Assembly: GCA_944384195.1 (NCBI GenBank)
Contig: CALWSK010000001.1
Coordinates: 62,001 to 126,000, forward strand
Direction of reading: 5' to 3'
Source of the DNA: an uncultured Clostridia bacterium
Lineage (GTDB): Bacteria; Bacillota; Clostridia; Lachnospirales; CAG-274
Length of the DNA: 64,000 nucleotides
Part shown: one piece after another, positions 35,901-43,746 of the stretch
Layout of the letters: each line of letters starts with the position of its first letter
How positions within the stretch are numbered: position 1 is the first letter of the stretch
Notes under the pieces: model-generated
Seen by the model: only the letters and a program-made list of their open reading frames with translations
Told to the model about the DNA's origin: nothing
Database searches by the model: none
Program-made: the position numbers and the translations under genes

Positions 35901-36755
35901 AAACTTATAATCTGTTAGATTTATTTCTCCATATGCTATCATTTCTTTTAATATAGCTTTATAAAATCTAGATTCCACTACATAAGATATTTCCATTTCT
36001 TTTAGTTTATCTATATTTTTTATATTTCCTATAACAACACTATCTATACGTGAGGATAATTCTTCTTTAGATAAAATCATTCTATACCAAGAATATTCTC
36101 CTTTTCTATTCTTCATTTTTAATTCACATACAGCTTTTTTATCCCCTTCGTTTATTCTTTCAAAGGCAGATAAAAAAATATTTCTAAAAAGCACATCTAC
36201 CTTACCACTTTCTACCCAACAATAAGGAAAATTTTCTATATAATTTTCACCTTTTTCAAGAAGTATATAATTTGTATGGATATATGCTGTATTACTATCT
36301 TGATACCATTCAAAAACTTCATTATCTGTATTAGCTAAAACTTTTTTCATTTGATTTAAATCATTTATATTTTGATGATATCCTTTTATTAAAATAACAT
36401 CTTCTTTTTTACTATACATTTTAGCATATGAACGAACTATTATATCTCCAAGCCTTGGATGCTTCCATAAATACTGTATTTCTATAGGTTGTTCTTCAGA
36501 ACATACCTTATTAAAAGCTTTTCTTACATATGAATAATACCCTTTATATATTCTAGAATACCAAAATTCAAAATTTTTTTCGCCATTTAAATCATGATTT
36601 GCACCTATCAAATTTATCATGACTTCATTGTAATACATTTTATTAACCCCAGTAGATCGATTTATTTCCATCATCCAAAGGCCAATTTTACTATTATCTA
36701 ATATATCTTCAAAATTTAAATCTTTTACTGGGCCTTCTTGTGTTCTTAGTTCCAT
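32922..36755 (-). CDS. Multi-PAS/GAF protein with GGDEF, degenerate GGDEF and EAL domains (c-di-GMP turnover)
   Basis: A 1277-residue cytoplasmic protein with no transmembrane helix. Approximate order: three PAS-like modules (10-390), GGDEF-1 with FGGDEFVLFAK (477), a PAS module with the cysteine pair CSFC (about 590-690), GAF (710-865), GGDEF-2 with the degenerate RLNGNEFLVV (950), and EAL (1030-1277). The EAL domain keeps GAEALIRKRG (1060), SLNFSKRTL, IEIEVTES, LLDDFGVKYSNI, LKLDKS, AEGVE and MVQGYLYS, so phosphodiesterase activity is expected. GGDEF-1 looks competent for c-di-GMP synthesis. It lies 28 bp after rqcP on the same strand, where yabP/yabQ normally sit. Confidence 0.92.
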   Translation of the reverse strand: MELRTQEGPVKDLNFEDILDNSKIGLWMMEINRSTGVNKMYYNEVMINLIGANHDLNGEKNFEFWYSRIYKGYYSYVRKAFNKVCSEEQPIEIQYLWKHPRLGDIIVRSYAKMYSKKEDVILIKGYHQNINDLNQMKKVLANTDNEVFEWYQDSNTAYIHTNYILLEKGENYIENFPYCWVESGKVDVLFRNIFLSAFERINEGDKKAVCELKMKNRKGEYSWYRMILSKEELSSRIDSVVIGNIKNIDKLKEMEISYVVESRFYKAILKEMIAYGEINLTDYKFLNTGGLWNFYKEDINNLNIIEIIKKYSINNIHPEDRQKCLDIISYDNLMENYYNNNRIIKCEVRRKISPENIRWIEFTCNLFKEPYKMDILGLFYIKDIDDRKRQEILLKYSSKIDGLTNLYNKNSFKEIVDEIMLDSDENNKFAFCIIDLDDFKIINDTYGHYVGDEVLVYISEKLRQIFMPRYCIARFGGDEFVLFAKNVKKNDLEQRILFFYKELKNFVRFKISCSIGVAISCKRNYMHLFNMADKALYIVKKNGSKGDYHCEQDFEEDNYYEVKEEINQYPLIPIEESIDKNYTNIDEVISAEGNIAYIIDPSTYKILEANSAFYRILNKQPKECEGLECYKILHNKSKPCSFCKNIFWNSNSFFVWKRYNKYLKEDFILKNKLIKFNGKNAMFTLATPISNNEEMEGNNFSKNISNLILSSIYQLSKKESFESNIKILLELITEFFNAECTYMFNLDGNNKIEKNLISSNEHKYEIQNKLLSVIENELSYNPLNAPKYISCKQEAISISYNLYNIIQEYNLNNMLIFPLKEINHTLGYIICVDMCNFEEYDYLEKLEDYSKNISYLLTEELFKNNLIRKLKNERTYDSLTGLLSRNDYIQYEREYNKKNIESIGVICLALNELNNINHTAGILAGDEILLILSNMLREQFYEDSIFRLNGNEFLVVIDNIDYEYFLNKIENFVLKLEKVGLSITYGKVWSSEEKELYKLVNHAIYLRKKESNKNSKLDSFNNVYKRNKLLKEVEQDIEKKKFEIFLQPKISLKTDNLCGAEALIRKRGEDGAYIPPDKFIPLLESNYLIQYIDLFVFEEVFKQMEKWKQEGKELFPISLNFSKRTLLEEDILKTVERIKSKYSIDPKYIEIEVTESIGDLEKDSIYIVLKRLKDFGFLILLDDFGVKYSNITILSDIEFHGLKLDKSIVDKLGENPTKEIITKNIISMCRDLNIKTIAEGVETKEQEDILKIMGCNMVQGYLYSKPISVDEFIKLYF

Positions 36756-36783
36756 AAAATTTCTCCCAAAATCCTCTTAAAAT

Positions 36784-37023
36784 TTAAATATTTTCATACA
36801 GTTTTGATGCATCTTCTTTCTTTACAATTTCTTTTATATCTAAAACTCTTATTTTAGTAGAATTATTACCAAAATTTATTTGTATTATATCTCCTACCTT
36901 TATATTAAGAGATGCCTTAGCAACTTTATCATTTACAAAAACTCTACCTGCATCACAAGCTTCATTAGCTATAGTTCTTCTTTTTATTATTCTTGCAATT
37001 TTAAGATATTTATCAAGACGCAT
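36784..37023 (-). CDS. rqcP: RqcP (YabO-type) S4-domain ribosome quality-control factor
   Basis: A 79-residue S4-domain protein, MRLDKYLKIARIIKRRTIAN then GRVFVNDKVAKASLNIKVGD. In Bacillus RqcP binds stalled 50S subunits with RqcH and helps add alanine tails. It matches the family in length and in position next to hup. SD AGGAGG precedes ATG 37023. The GGDEF-EAL gene follows at 28 bp and probably shares its mRNA. Confidence 0.93.
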   Translation of the reverse strand: MRLDKYLKIARIIKRRTIANEACDAGRVFVNDKVAKASLNIKVGDIIQINFGNNSTKIRVLDIKEIVKKEDASKLYENI

Positions 37024-37119
37024 AGTAACCCCTCCTTATTTGTATTAAAAATACTTCAATATATAACACTAAATTTTTAGCTTTGTTTAATTTTGTAAGA
37101 ATATTATAAATAACTAAAA

Positions 37120-37143
37120 GGCTGAAGATACAAATCTCCAACC
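37120..37143 (-). terminator. Terminator of hup
   Basis: On the minus strand AGGTTGGAGAT pairs with ATCTTCAGCCT (two G-U pairs) over a TTGT loop, followed by TTTTAG. It separates hup from rqcP, so rqcP probably has its own promoter. Confidence 0.75.
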
Positions 37144-37154
37144 TAAATATAAAA

Positions 37155-37433
37155 TTATTTTTTATTTACTGCATCTTTTAAAGCTTTACCGGCTTTAAAT
37201 CTAGGAGCTGTAGAAGCTGGTATCTTCATAGGTTCTTTTGTTTGTGGATTTCTACCCATATGTTCTGCTCTTTCTATTACATCAAATGTTCCAAATCCAA
37301 CTAATCTAATTTCACCTTTTCTTACAAGTTCTTCTGTAACAACTTCTTCAAAAGCTTTTAAAGCTCTTTCTGCTTCTTTTTTTGTTAATTCTGATTTTTC
37401 AGCTATAGCTGAAACAAGTTCTGCTTTATTCAT
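37155..37433 (-). CDS. hup: HU-family DNA-binding protein
   Basis: A 92-residue nucleoid protein. NKAELVSAIAEKSELTKKEA at the N terminus, EIRLVGFGTFDVIERAEHMG in the body and the arm signature GRNPQTKEPMKIPA (about 61-74) are standard HU. I use ATG 37433 after GAGGAGG; the extra nine codons upstream are not conserved. A consensus promoter lies upstream and a terminator follows, so it is monocistronic. Confidence 0.97.
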   Translation of the reverse strand: MNKAELVSAIAEKSELTKKEAERALKAFEEVVTEELVRKGEIRLVGFGTFDVIERAEHMGRNPQTKEPMKIPASTAPRFKAGKALKDAVNKK

Positions 37434-37478
37434 TATATAATCCTCCTCAAAACTAAACAATAAAACATTCTCTTTTTA

Positions 37479-37507
37479 TTTATACCTTTTAAAAAGCATT
37501 TTGTCAA
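37479..37507 (-). promoter_or_regulatory. Promoter of hup
   Basis: Minus strand: TTGACA (37502-37507), 17 bp, TATAAA (37479-37484), with a leader of about 40 bases before hup. Confidence 0.8.
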
Positions 37508-37592
37508 GAATATTTTAATATTTATTTGTAAAATAATGATTTTGAACCTTTAAATAAAACTTTTAACTAATATTTTTGTTAATTTTAACTAA

Positions 37593-38105
37593 TTATTTAC
37601 CACTACTTCCTAGGCTTCCAAACATACGTTCTGATGGTATATCCTTAAGCTCTTCATATGATATAACTTTAGGTTTTATTTCATTATGTATACAATGTAT
37701 TATACCTTGAAAAAGTGCTTTTTCATATGGATATATAATATAAGCATTTTCTATAAGTTCTCTTATCTTAGGCTCTAACTTATTTATATCTATTTTAGAT
37801 ATAATAACTGGCTTATTATTACAATTAGTAGTAGCTAAAAACCATTCTCCCCTATAGCTAGAATCTATAACTCCTGCACTATATTTTATGCCTTTACTCC
37901 CAGTTGAGCCTCTCTCTTGTATCTGTATATAATAATTTGTAGGTATAGCACTTGCTATACCAGTTGGAACAAGTCTTGTTTCTCCTGCTTCTATTATAAA
38001 ATAATCTTCTTCAAAACAAGCATATATATCAAAACCAGCATTATAATCTTCTTTTGATGGTATTATTGCCTTTTCATTTACTTTTGCAAAATATAAATTT
38101 TCCAT
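37593..38105 (-). CDS. dut: dUTP diphosphatase-family protein (trimeric dUTPase fold)
   Basis: A 170-residue protein that should hydrolyse dUTP to dUMP. The motifs appear in order: AGFDIYA (motif 1, about 23-29), ERGSTGSKGIKYSAG (motif 2, about 64-78), VIDSSYRGEW (motif 3, about 79-88), a motif 4-like IHCIHNE, and the C-terminal phosphate-binding arm SERMFGSLGSSGK (about 158-170). It is slightly longer than E. coli Dut, with an insertion between motifs 3 and 4. It follows nrdD-nrdG closely, so a shared role in dNTP supply is likely. A dCTP deaminase/dUTPase hybrid is less likely. Confidence 0.87.
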   Translation of the reverse strand: MENLYFAKVNEKAIIPSKEDYNAGFDIYACFEEDYFIIEAGETRLVPTGIASAIPTNYYIQIQERGSTGSKGIKYSAGVIDSSYRGEWFLATTNCNNKPVIISKIDINKLEPKIRELIENAYIIYPYEKALFQGIIHCIHNEIKPKVISYEELKDIPSERMFGSLGSSGK

Positions 38106-38114
38106 GTTTATCTC

Positions 38115-38600
38115 CTAATATAAAATTATTTTTTGTTGTTTTAAAGTTTGTTTAACATCTATAACTCTTTGGTTTGAAGAACCTTTCCATTGTAACTTAT
38201 TATCACGTAATTCAAAAATAAATTTTCCATCTACTAAAACATCTATATAATTTATAAGATCCAAATCACAAATCTGCTCCCAGCTATATCCTGTATAAAC
38301 CCAAATATCTTTTTGAGGATATTTTTGTTTTATCTCTTTTATCAGTTTAAAAATAGGTTCTCTATTTTTAGTATGTAAAGGGTCTCCACCACTAAATGTT
38401 ATACCTTTTATATAATCTTTATCTAAAGATGAAAATATCTCTTCTTTTGCCTCATCATCAAATAAAATTCCTCCATCTATATCCCAAGTTATAGGATTAT
38501 GACAATTATAACATTTATGTTCACACCCTGCAACCCATAAAACAACTCTAAGACCACTACCATTTAACATATCATCGTGTGTAATGTTGTGATATCTCAT
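38115..38600 (-). CDS. nrdG: Anaerobic ribonucleotide reductase activating protein (radical SAM)
   Basis: A 161-residue radical-SAM activase that installs the glycyl radical on NrdD. The cluster motif is GCEHKCYNCHNP (CxxxCxxC, about 26-37), followed by GITFSGGDPLHTKN (about 66-79), DIWVYTGYSWEQI and DVLVDGKFI. Length is normal. It is 11 bp after nrdD and 9 bp before dut on the same strand. Confidence 0.96.
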   Translation of the reverse strand: MRYHNITHDDMLNGSGLRVVLWVAGCEHKCYNCHNPITWDIDGGILFDDEAKEEIFSSLDKDYIKGITFSGGDPLHTKNREPIFKLIKEIKQKYPQKDIWVYTGYSWEQICDLDLINYIDVLVDGKFIFELRDNKLQWKGSSNQRVIDVKQTLKQQKIILY

Positions 38601-38611
38601 ATTTTCTCCCC

Positions 38612-40762
38612 TTACATACTCACTCTATCTTTTATTTCTTCCATCTTAGCTACATTAAGCCTAGTATCTCCATTTACTCTAGAATAACTAAGATAACCAT
38701 TCATTCTATCTATCTTAGTCAAATTATCACTTTTACATTTTGGACATGTATCCATATCAAGCTCACTATGTCCACAATTATTACAATAAGATAAACTCAG
38801 GTTTATTCCTTCATAAAAACCAAGTTTCATAGCTCTTCTTATAAGAGTTTTTATAGCATCTTTATTATAATCTATAGGATATTTTACATATTGTATTTTT
38901 CCACCATTTAATAAATCCCAAAAACGTTTTTCACTATCTTGCTTTTGTATAGGGGATATATCCTCACTAACATGTGTATGGAAAGAATTACTAACATATT
39001 CTCTATCTGATACATTTTCTATTATACCAAATTTTTTCCTAAATTGCTTAACTTGTAGCCCACATAAACTCTCTGCTGGAGTTCCATATATAGCATATAA
39101 AATATTATCTTCTTCTTTGAAGATATTTATTTTTTTATTTATATGTTCCATAACCTCAAGAGCAAAGCTACCATTTTGATATATAGATTGTTTATTATGT
39201 AATTGTTCTAACTCATTTAAAGCAGTTATCCCAAAGCTTGCAGTAACAGATTTTAAAATAGGTTTTATCTTATCACTAGGTTTTAAATGCCCTCCATAAA
39301 ATCCTCCTTCACAATAAGCTACTGGATTTGTAGAAGCTCTCATATTTCCTAGATAATCTATAGTTTTTATATGAAGCTTTCTTATCATATCTAAATAATA
39401 ATCCAATTCTTCATAAAAATCTTTATTTTCTTGTTTAGCCTTTTGATATATCATAGGTAAATTTAAAGATATAGCTCCTACATTAAATCTACCTACGGAA
39501 ATAGCTTTATCATTTTCATCTATAGGTTTTGCTCCGCCTTTTTCAAACCAAAGACTTAAAAAAGCACGACATCCCATAGGAGATATTACCGTATTGTATT
39601 CTTTATAAGCTCTAGCTACATAACTATCACCAGATAAGCTTAAATAATCTGGATACATAGTTTTTTGAGAACATTTTATAGCTTCTTCAAATATATATTC
39701 TAATTCTTTTCCTTCTCCATGTAATTCTTCATCATACAAAAATACTATTTTTGGAAATAACACCGGCTTTTTATTTCCTTCTTTTCCTTGACCTTCTCTA
39801 TGTACTTTTAATATAGATCTATTAGCCATTTTTTCAAATTCACCTTTACCAAGACCCATAGTAAAAGTAACAAAAGGATAATCTCCTCTGGAAGAGCCAA
39901 CAGAATTTAATTTATATTCTAATCCTTGAAATCCTTGTTCAAAATCTCTTTCAACTTTTCTCAAAGCTTTTTTATGTATATATTCCTTATCATCATCTGT
40001 TAAAACATTATTTTTAGCAAACATAAAAGTTTCTGTTATATCTTCAATATATCTTTTATAACTTTTTTCAGCATATTTAGATAAAATCTTATCTATTTCT
40101 GGTACAGTAAATCCTCCATATTGTTGAGAAGATGTAGAAAGTATAACGTCTCCCATAACATCAAAACACACTGCTAGGCTTCTTGGCTCATTATACCAAA
40201 GATTTCCCATTTCAAACCCACCTTCTAATACTGTAGCCATATCAAAAAGACAACAATTCATAGTATCTCTTCTAGATGACATATCATGGATATATATATA
40301 CCCATCGTTACAAGCTTGTCTTTCTTCTTTAGATAAAAAGAATTTTTTATAAAGTTCACGGTTTAACTCATTATATATAAGGCTTCTTTTAGTAGAGACT
40401 AAGGCACTATCAGTATTACTATTTTCTTTATCACCTATATACATTATAGATTGGGCTTTTTGATATACCCCATCTAGCATATGAACAAAATCTTGCTTAT
40501 AATTCCTATAATCCCTATAACTTTTAGCCACTTCTTTATTAACTTTGTCAAGCGCTTTTTCTACAATATTATGTATTGTTTTTATAGGTATATTATCTTC
40601 TCCTATAGCTTTTATCTGCTCTTTTACGATATCACAAATAGAATTATAGTCTTCTTCTTTTAAATCACATAATACTCTATTAGCTGATTTTTTGACGGCC
40701 TCTATTATTTTAATTTCGTCAAATTTTTCCAAAGTTCTATCTTTTTTTATAACATTTAGCAC
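38612..40762 (-). CDS. nrdD: Anaerobic ribonucleoside-triphosphate reductase (class III)
   Basis: A 716-residue oxygen-sensitive enzyme making dNTPs. An N-terminal ATP-cone (VIKKDRTLEKFDEIKIIEAV) mediates allosteric control. Active-site cysteines occur in RDTMNCCLFDM and ISPMGCRAFLS; GTPAESLCGLQ follows. Near the C terminus are a zinc site CNNCGHSELDMDTCPKC and the glycyl-radical loop RMNGYLSYSRVNG. The start is GTG 40762 with AAGGAGGT nine bases upstream. The promoter carries two NrdR-like boxes. This is the only ribonucleotide reductase in the window. Confidence 0.96.
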   Translation of the reverse strand: MLNVIKKDRTLEKFDEIKIIEAVKKSANRVLCDLKEEDYNSICDIVKEQIKAIGEDNIPIKTIHNIVEKALDKVNKEVAKSYRDYRNYKQDFVHMLDGVYQKAQSIMYIGDKENSNTDSALVSTKRSLIYNELNRELYKKFFLSKEERQACNDGYIYIHDMSSRRDTMNCCLFDMATVLEGGFEMGNLWYNEPRSLAVCFDVMGDVILSTSSQQYGGFTVPEIDKILSKYAEKSYKRYIEDITETFMFAKNNVLTDDDKEYIHKKALRKVERDFEQGFQGLEYKLNSVGSSRGDYPFVTFTMGLGKGEFEKMANRSILKVHREGQGKEGNKKPVLFPKIVFLYDEELHGEGKELEYIFEEAIKCSQKTMYPDYLSLSGDSYVARAYKEYNTVISPMGCRAFLSLWFEKGGAKPIDENDKAISVGRFNVGAISLNLPMIYQKAKQENKDFYEELDYYLDMIRKLHIKTIDYLGNMRASTNPVAYCEGGFYGGHLKPSDKIKPILKSVTASFGITALNELEQLHNKQSIYQNGSFALEVMEHINKKINIFKEEDNILYAIYGTPAESLCGLQVKQFRKKFGIIENVSDREYVSNSFHTHVSEDISPIQKQDSEKRFWDLLNGGKIQYVKYPIDYNKDAIKTLIRRAMKLGFYEGINLSLSYCNNCGHSELDMDTCPKCKSDNLTKIDRMNGYLSYSRVNGDTRLNVAKMEEIKDRVSM

Positions 40763-40781
40763 CTTAATACTACCTCCTTAA

Positions 40782-40797
40782 TCACTATATTTAGTTA
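40782..40797 (-). promoter_or_regulatory. NrdR-like box 2 (nrdD leader side)
   Basis: Read on the minus strand, TAACTAAATATAGTGA matches about 11 of 16 positions of the NrdR box ACACTATATATTGTGT. Its start is exactly 32 bp from that of box 1. Confidence 0.6.
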
Positions 40798-40808
40798 ATG
40801 CATAGCAA

Positions 40809-40837
40809 ATTATACACAAGGTATAGTAAATAGTCAA
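40809..40837 (-). promoter_or_regulatory. Promoter of nrdD-nrdG-dut
   Basis: Minus strand: TTGACT (40832-40837), 17 bp, TATAAT (40809-40814). NrdR box 1 fills the spacer, a clear repressor position. Confidence 0.8.
40814..40829 (-). promoter_or_regulatory. NrdR-like box 1 (in the nrdD promoter spacer)
   Basis: TTACTATACCTTGTGT on the minus strand matches about 12 of 16 positions of the NrdR consensus. It lies between the -35 and -10 elements and is 32 bp (three helical turns) from box 2, the spacing typical for NrdR pairs. Confidence 0.7.
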
Positions 40838-40894
40838 GATACTAATTAACTTATTTTTTTATATTTTTTTGGTAAAATTTTGTGTATTTTTATC

Positions 40895-40954
40895 TTGAAT
40901 ATATTTTAAACATATTATAAAATATACATAGATTAAACTTTTGTTAGTTTAATC
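40895..40954 (+). promoter_or_regulatory. Candidate lrgAB promoter and start-site hairpin
   Basis: TTGAAT (40895-40900), 17 bp, TAAAAT (40918-40923). GATTAAAC (40931-40938) and GTTTAATC (40947-40954) form a perfect 8-bp inverted repeat at the predicted start of the transcript. It could be an operator or a 5'-end hairpin. Confidence 0.5.
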
Positions 40955-40980
40955 AAACAATATTAGAAAGGACGATTTTT

Positions 40981-41355
40981 ATGATAATACGACAGCTTAG
41001 CTTATTTTTACTAATTAGCTTTATAAGTCAGATTATTTCAAGTTTTTTACCTATTACTTTTCCAGCAAGCCTTTTCGCTATGCTTTTTATATTAATACTT
41101 TTAATTTTAAAAATATTACCAATAAATAGTATAGAAAAAGTAGGTATTTTTTTACAACAAAATCTAGCACTATTTTTTATTCCTCCTGCGGTATCTATTA
41201 TGGAATATTCTTCTACTATAAAAAGTCAAATTGTACCTATACTTTTTATAAGCATAATTAGTTTTTTCCTAACTTTTATATCAACAGCTTATACTGTAAA
41301 ACTTGTTATCTACATTATGGAAAGGAGTAAAAAAAATGAACGAAATTCTAAATAG
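40981..41355 (+). CDS. lrgA: CidA/LrgA-family holin-like membrane protein
   Basis: A 124-residue protein with four hydrophobic helices and a short charged tail. The family segments SSFLPITFPASLFAMLFIL and LALFFIPPAVSIMEY (about 60-74) are present. CidA/LrgA proteins form membrane oligomers linked to murein hydrolase control, and in several species to pyruvate uptake. The lrgB start overlaps its 3' end by 20 bp. No LytSR regulators are in the window; which of CidA or LrgA it is cannot be settled from sequence. Confidence 0.88.
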   Translation: MIIRQLSLFLLISFISQIISSFLPITFPASLFAMLFILILLILKILPINSIEKVGIFLQQNLALFFIPPAVSIMEYSSTIKSQIVPILFISIISFFLTFISTAYTVKLVIYIMERSKKNERNSK

Positions 41356-42013
41356 CTCTCTTTTTGGTATAGCTCTTACTTTAATAGCTTATGAAATAGG
41401 TTGTATAATATATAAAAAATTTAAGTCTCCTATTTTTTCACCTTTTATAATAGCTATAGTTCTTATCGTAAGTACTTTACTTATATTCAACATCCCTTAT
41501 AACTCTTATGCTGTTGGAGGAAATGTTATAAATATGCTTCTTACTCCTGCTACATCTGCTCTTGCAATATCTATATATCATAGACTAAAAACTTTAAAAG
41601 AAAATATCTTACCTATACTTATTGGTACTTTTGTTGGGTCTTTAGTTTCTATATCTAGTATAATTATTATGTGTAATATTTTTGGACTTGATGATAATAT
41701 AAAATCTGCTATAATACCTAAATCTGTTACCGTTCCTATTGCAGTAGATTTAGCATCAAAAAATGGAGGGCTTATCCCTGTTACTATAACGTGTGTGTGT
41801 ATTACTGGAATTATTGGAGCTATGCTCTCTCCTATTCTTATAAAAATATTAAAACTTAAAAACTCTGTGGCTATTGGTCTTGCTATAGGTACATCAAGCC
41901 ACGGTATAGGTACATCAAAAGCTATAGAAATAGGAGAAACTGAAGGTGCTATTAGTAGTATTGCTATAGCTCTTGCTGGTGTTATGACTGTTATTATATA
42001 TATTTTTTTATAA
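41336..42013 (+). CDS. lrgB: CidB/LrgB-family membrane protein
   Basis: A 225-residue integral membrane partner of LrgA. Recognisable regions are NMLLTPATSALAISIYHRLK, IIPKSVTVPIAVDLASKNGG (about 127-146) and IGLAIGTSSHGIGTSKAIE (about 180-198), the most conserved LrgB stretch. I take ATG 41336 with AAAGGAG upstream, although the frame opens at 41303 within lrgA. Translation is probably coupled. Confidence 0.92.
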   Translation: MNEILNSSLFGIALTLIAYEIGCIIYKKFKSPIFSPFIIAIVLIVSTLLIFNIPYNSYAVGGNVINMLLTPATSALAISIYHRLKTLKENILPILIGTFVGSLVSISSIIIMCNIFGLDDNIKSAIIPKSVTVPIAVDLASKNGGLIPVTITCVCITGIIGAMLSPILIKILKLKNSVAIGLAIGTSSHGIGTSKAIEIGETEGAISSIAIALAGVMTVIIYIFL

Positions 42014-42106
42014 TTTAATTTATTTGTAACACATTTGTAATTGAAATATCTTTAAAAAAATGTAATAATATTAATAAGAAAAACTATATTAGAAAGGATA
42101 AATAAA

Positions 42107-43048
42107 ATGAAAATATTTATTAATATTATACTTATATTATTTTTGACTTTTTCATTTGATTTGCCTACATATGCTTCTAGCATTACAAATTATGATAGAC
42201 CAAAAAACATAAGCCTTGAAAATCCAAATCTTATATTAAATGGCTCTTATCCTATAATTTCTAATCTATCAAACAAATCTTTTGAAAAAACCTTAAACGA
42301 AAAAATAGCAAATCTGATACTTGATAAAGTAGATAAATTATCTCAAAAACCAAACAAAAAAATAGAACTTAGTTATAACGTCATAAAAGATGATAATATA
42401 ATATCTATTCTTATATATTTTAAAAATATATATACATTAGATACGGATATTTATAGTATAAATATAGATTGCGAGACAAATAAATATATAAATATAAATT
42501 CTATTTTAAATGAAAATGGTATAAATTATGCTAACAAAGTTGTTTCTGAGAAATGTTCGTCTATGGGAATAAAACCTATTGCAGTTGATGAAAATACGCC
42601 TTTTTATTGTAAAAATAACAATATATATATAATTTTTGGAGCCGGTAAACTTACATTTGCTCAAAAAGGTAATTTAACATTTGAACTACCTAAAAAAAAT
42701 CTTAAAAATTATAAAATATCAGAAAAAAATTATTATACAAAATCTAATTATAATGTAAAGATGGTACCTCTTAGAAATACTCTTGAATATTTTGGATATC
42801 AAACACGTTGGGATAATAATACAAATTCTATAACTGTGACAAAAGATAAAACATTTGTTTCCTACTTAAATATTGGACAAAATAAGTATTCTGATACTAA
42901 AAATAAATTTATTAGACAACTAGAATTTGCACCAGAAATAAAAAATGGAATAACTTATGTGCCTATATCATATTTTAGCCAAATTTTAGATATGCTTTTT
43001 GCTACAGATAAAGAAAATAATATAATTATTTCTGAATATTATATATAA
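42107..43048 (+). CDS. Exported protein with DUF3298-like and copper-amine-oxidase N-terminal-like domains
   Basis: A 313-residue protein with a signal peptide (hydrophobic 4-20, cleavage near TYA, about 24). The middle (about 35-200) resembles the DUF3298/DUF4163 module found with peptidoglycan deacetylases and anti-sigma proteins. The C-terminal part (about 216-310) has the copper-amine-oxidase-like stalk pattern MVPLRNTLEYFGYQTRWDNN, then VPISYFSQIL. These domains are common in exported clostridial proteins and are not catalytic. It probably acts at the cell surface; its function is unknown. SD AGAAAGGA precedes ATG. Confidence 0.75.
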   Translation: MKIFINIILILFLTFSFDLPTYASSITNYDRPKNISLENPNLILNGSYPIISNLSNKSFEKTLNEKIANLILDKVDKLSQKPNKKIELSYNVIKDDNIISILIYFKNIYTLDTDIYSINIDCETNKYININSILNENGINYANKVVSEKCSSMGIKPIAVDENTPFYCKNNNIYIIFGAGKLTFAQKGNLTFELPKKNLKNYKISEKNYYTKSNYNVKMVPLRNTLEYFGYQTRWDNNTNSITVTKDKTFVSYLNIGQNKYSDTKNKFIRQLEFAPEIKNGITYVPISYFSQILDMLFATDKENNIIISEYYI

Positions 43049-43056
43049 GTAATTTT

Positions 43057-43746
43057 ATGAATAGCTTTCAACTAAAAATTTTAGCTCTTATAACTATGAT
43101 TATCGACCATATAGGGATAGTATTTTTCCCTAATATTCTAGTTTTTAGATTTATAGGAAGAATTTCTTTCCCTATATATTGTTTTTTGATAAGTCTTGGG
43201 CTTAAATATACTAAAAATTATAAAAAGTACATATTAAGACTCTTTTTATTCGCTATTATATCAGAACCTTTTTATGACTTATGTTTTGGATTTAAATTGG
43301 ATTTTTTCTCAAAAACAAATGTTATTTATACTCTATTTTTAGGAACTGTTTCTATAATTTTATACAATAAAATAAAAAATAAATTTATAAGAATAATAAC
43401 TCTAATCTTATTCTTATATTTAGCTTTTTTATTGAATACAGACTATAGCTATTTAGGTGTTTTACTAATTTATATATTTTACTTTTCAAAAACAAAATTT
43501 CAAATTTTATATTACGGCTTATTTTGGGTAATACTAAAAAATATAAATGGTATAAATACTATAATATTTAATAATGTTCCTATAAACTATATACAAAATA
43601 TAATTATGTTTTTTGTATTTACTTATCTTGCTTTTTTTATTATTCTTAGATATAATAATAAAAAAGGTAAATCTTTAAAATACTTATTTTATATATCATA
43701 TCCTTTACACTTATTTATATTTTATATATTAAAGGTGATTTTATGA
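43057..43746 (+). CDS. TraX-family integral membrane protein (intact copy)
   Basis: A 229-residue protein with about seven transmembrane helices. It begins with the TraX hallmark NSFQLKILALITMIIDHIGI and RFIGRISFPIYCFLISLGL, and ends KGKSLKYLFYISYPLHLFI. TraX acetylates F-pilin in plasmid systems; chromosomal Firmicutes homologues are acyltransferase-like proteins of unknown substrate. The stop overlaps the next ATG (ATGA). A paralogue at 45757-46562 is frameshifted. Confidence 0.88.
   Translation: MNSFQLKILALITMIIDHIGIVFFPNILVFRFIGRISFPIYCFLISLGLKYTKNYKKYILRLFLFAIISEPFYDLCFGFKLDFFSKTNVIYTLFLGTVSIILYNKIKNKFIRIITLILFLYLAFLLNTDYSYLGVLLIYIFYFSKTKFQILYYGLFWVILKNINGINTIIFNNVPINYIQNIIMFFVFTYLAFFIILRYNNKKGKSLKYLFYISYPLHLFIFYILKVIL

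Noticed and set aside
40940..40960. TTGTTA and CAAACAA half-sites near lrgA as a Rex operator
   Set aside because: Spacing and inner bases do not fit the Rex palindrome; the GATTAAAC inverted repeat explains the region better.
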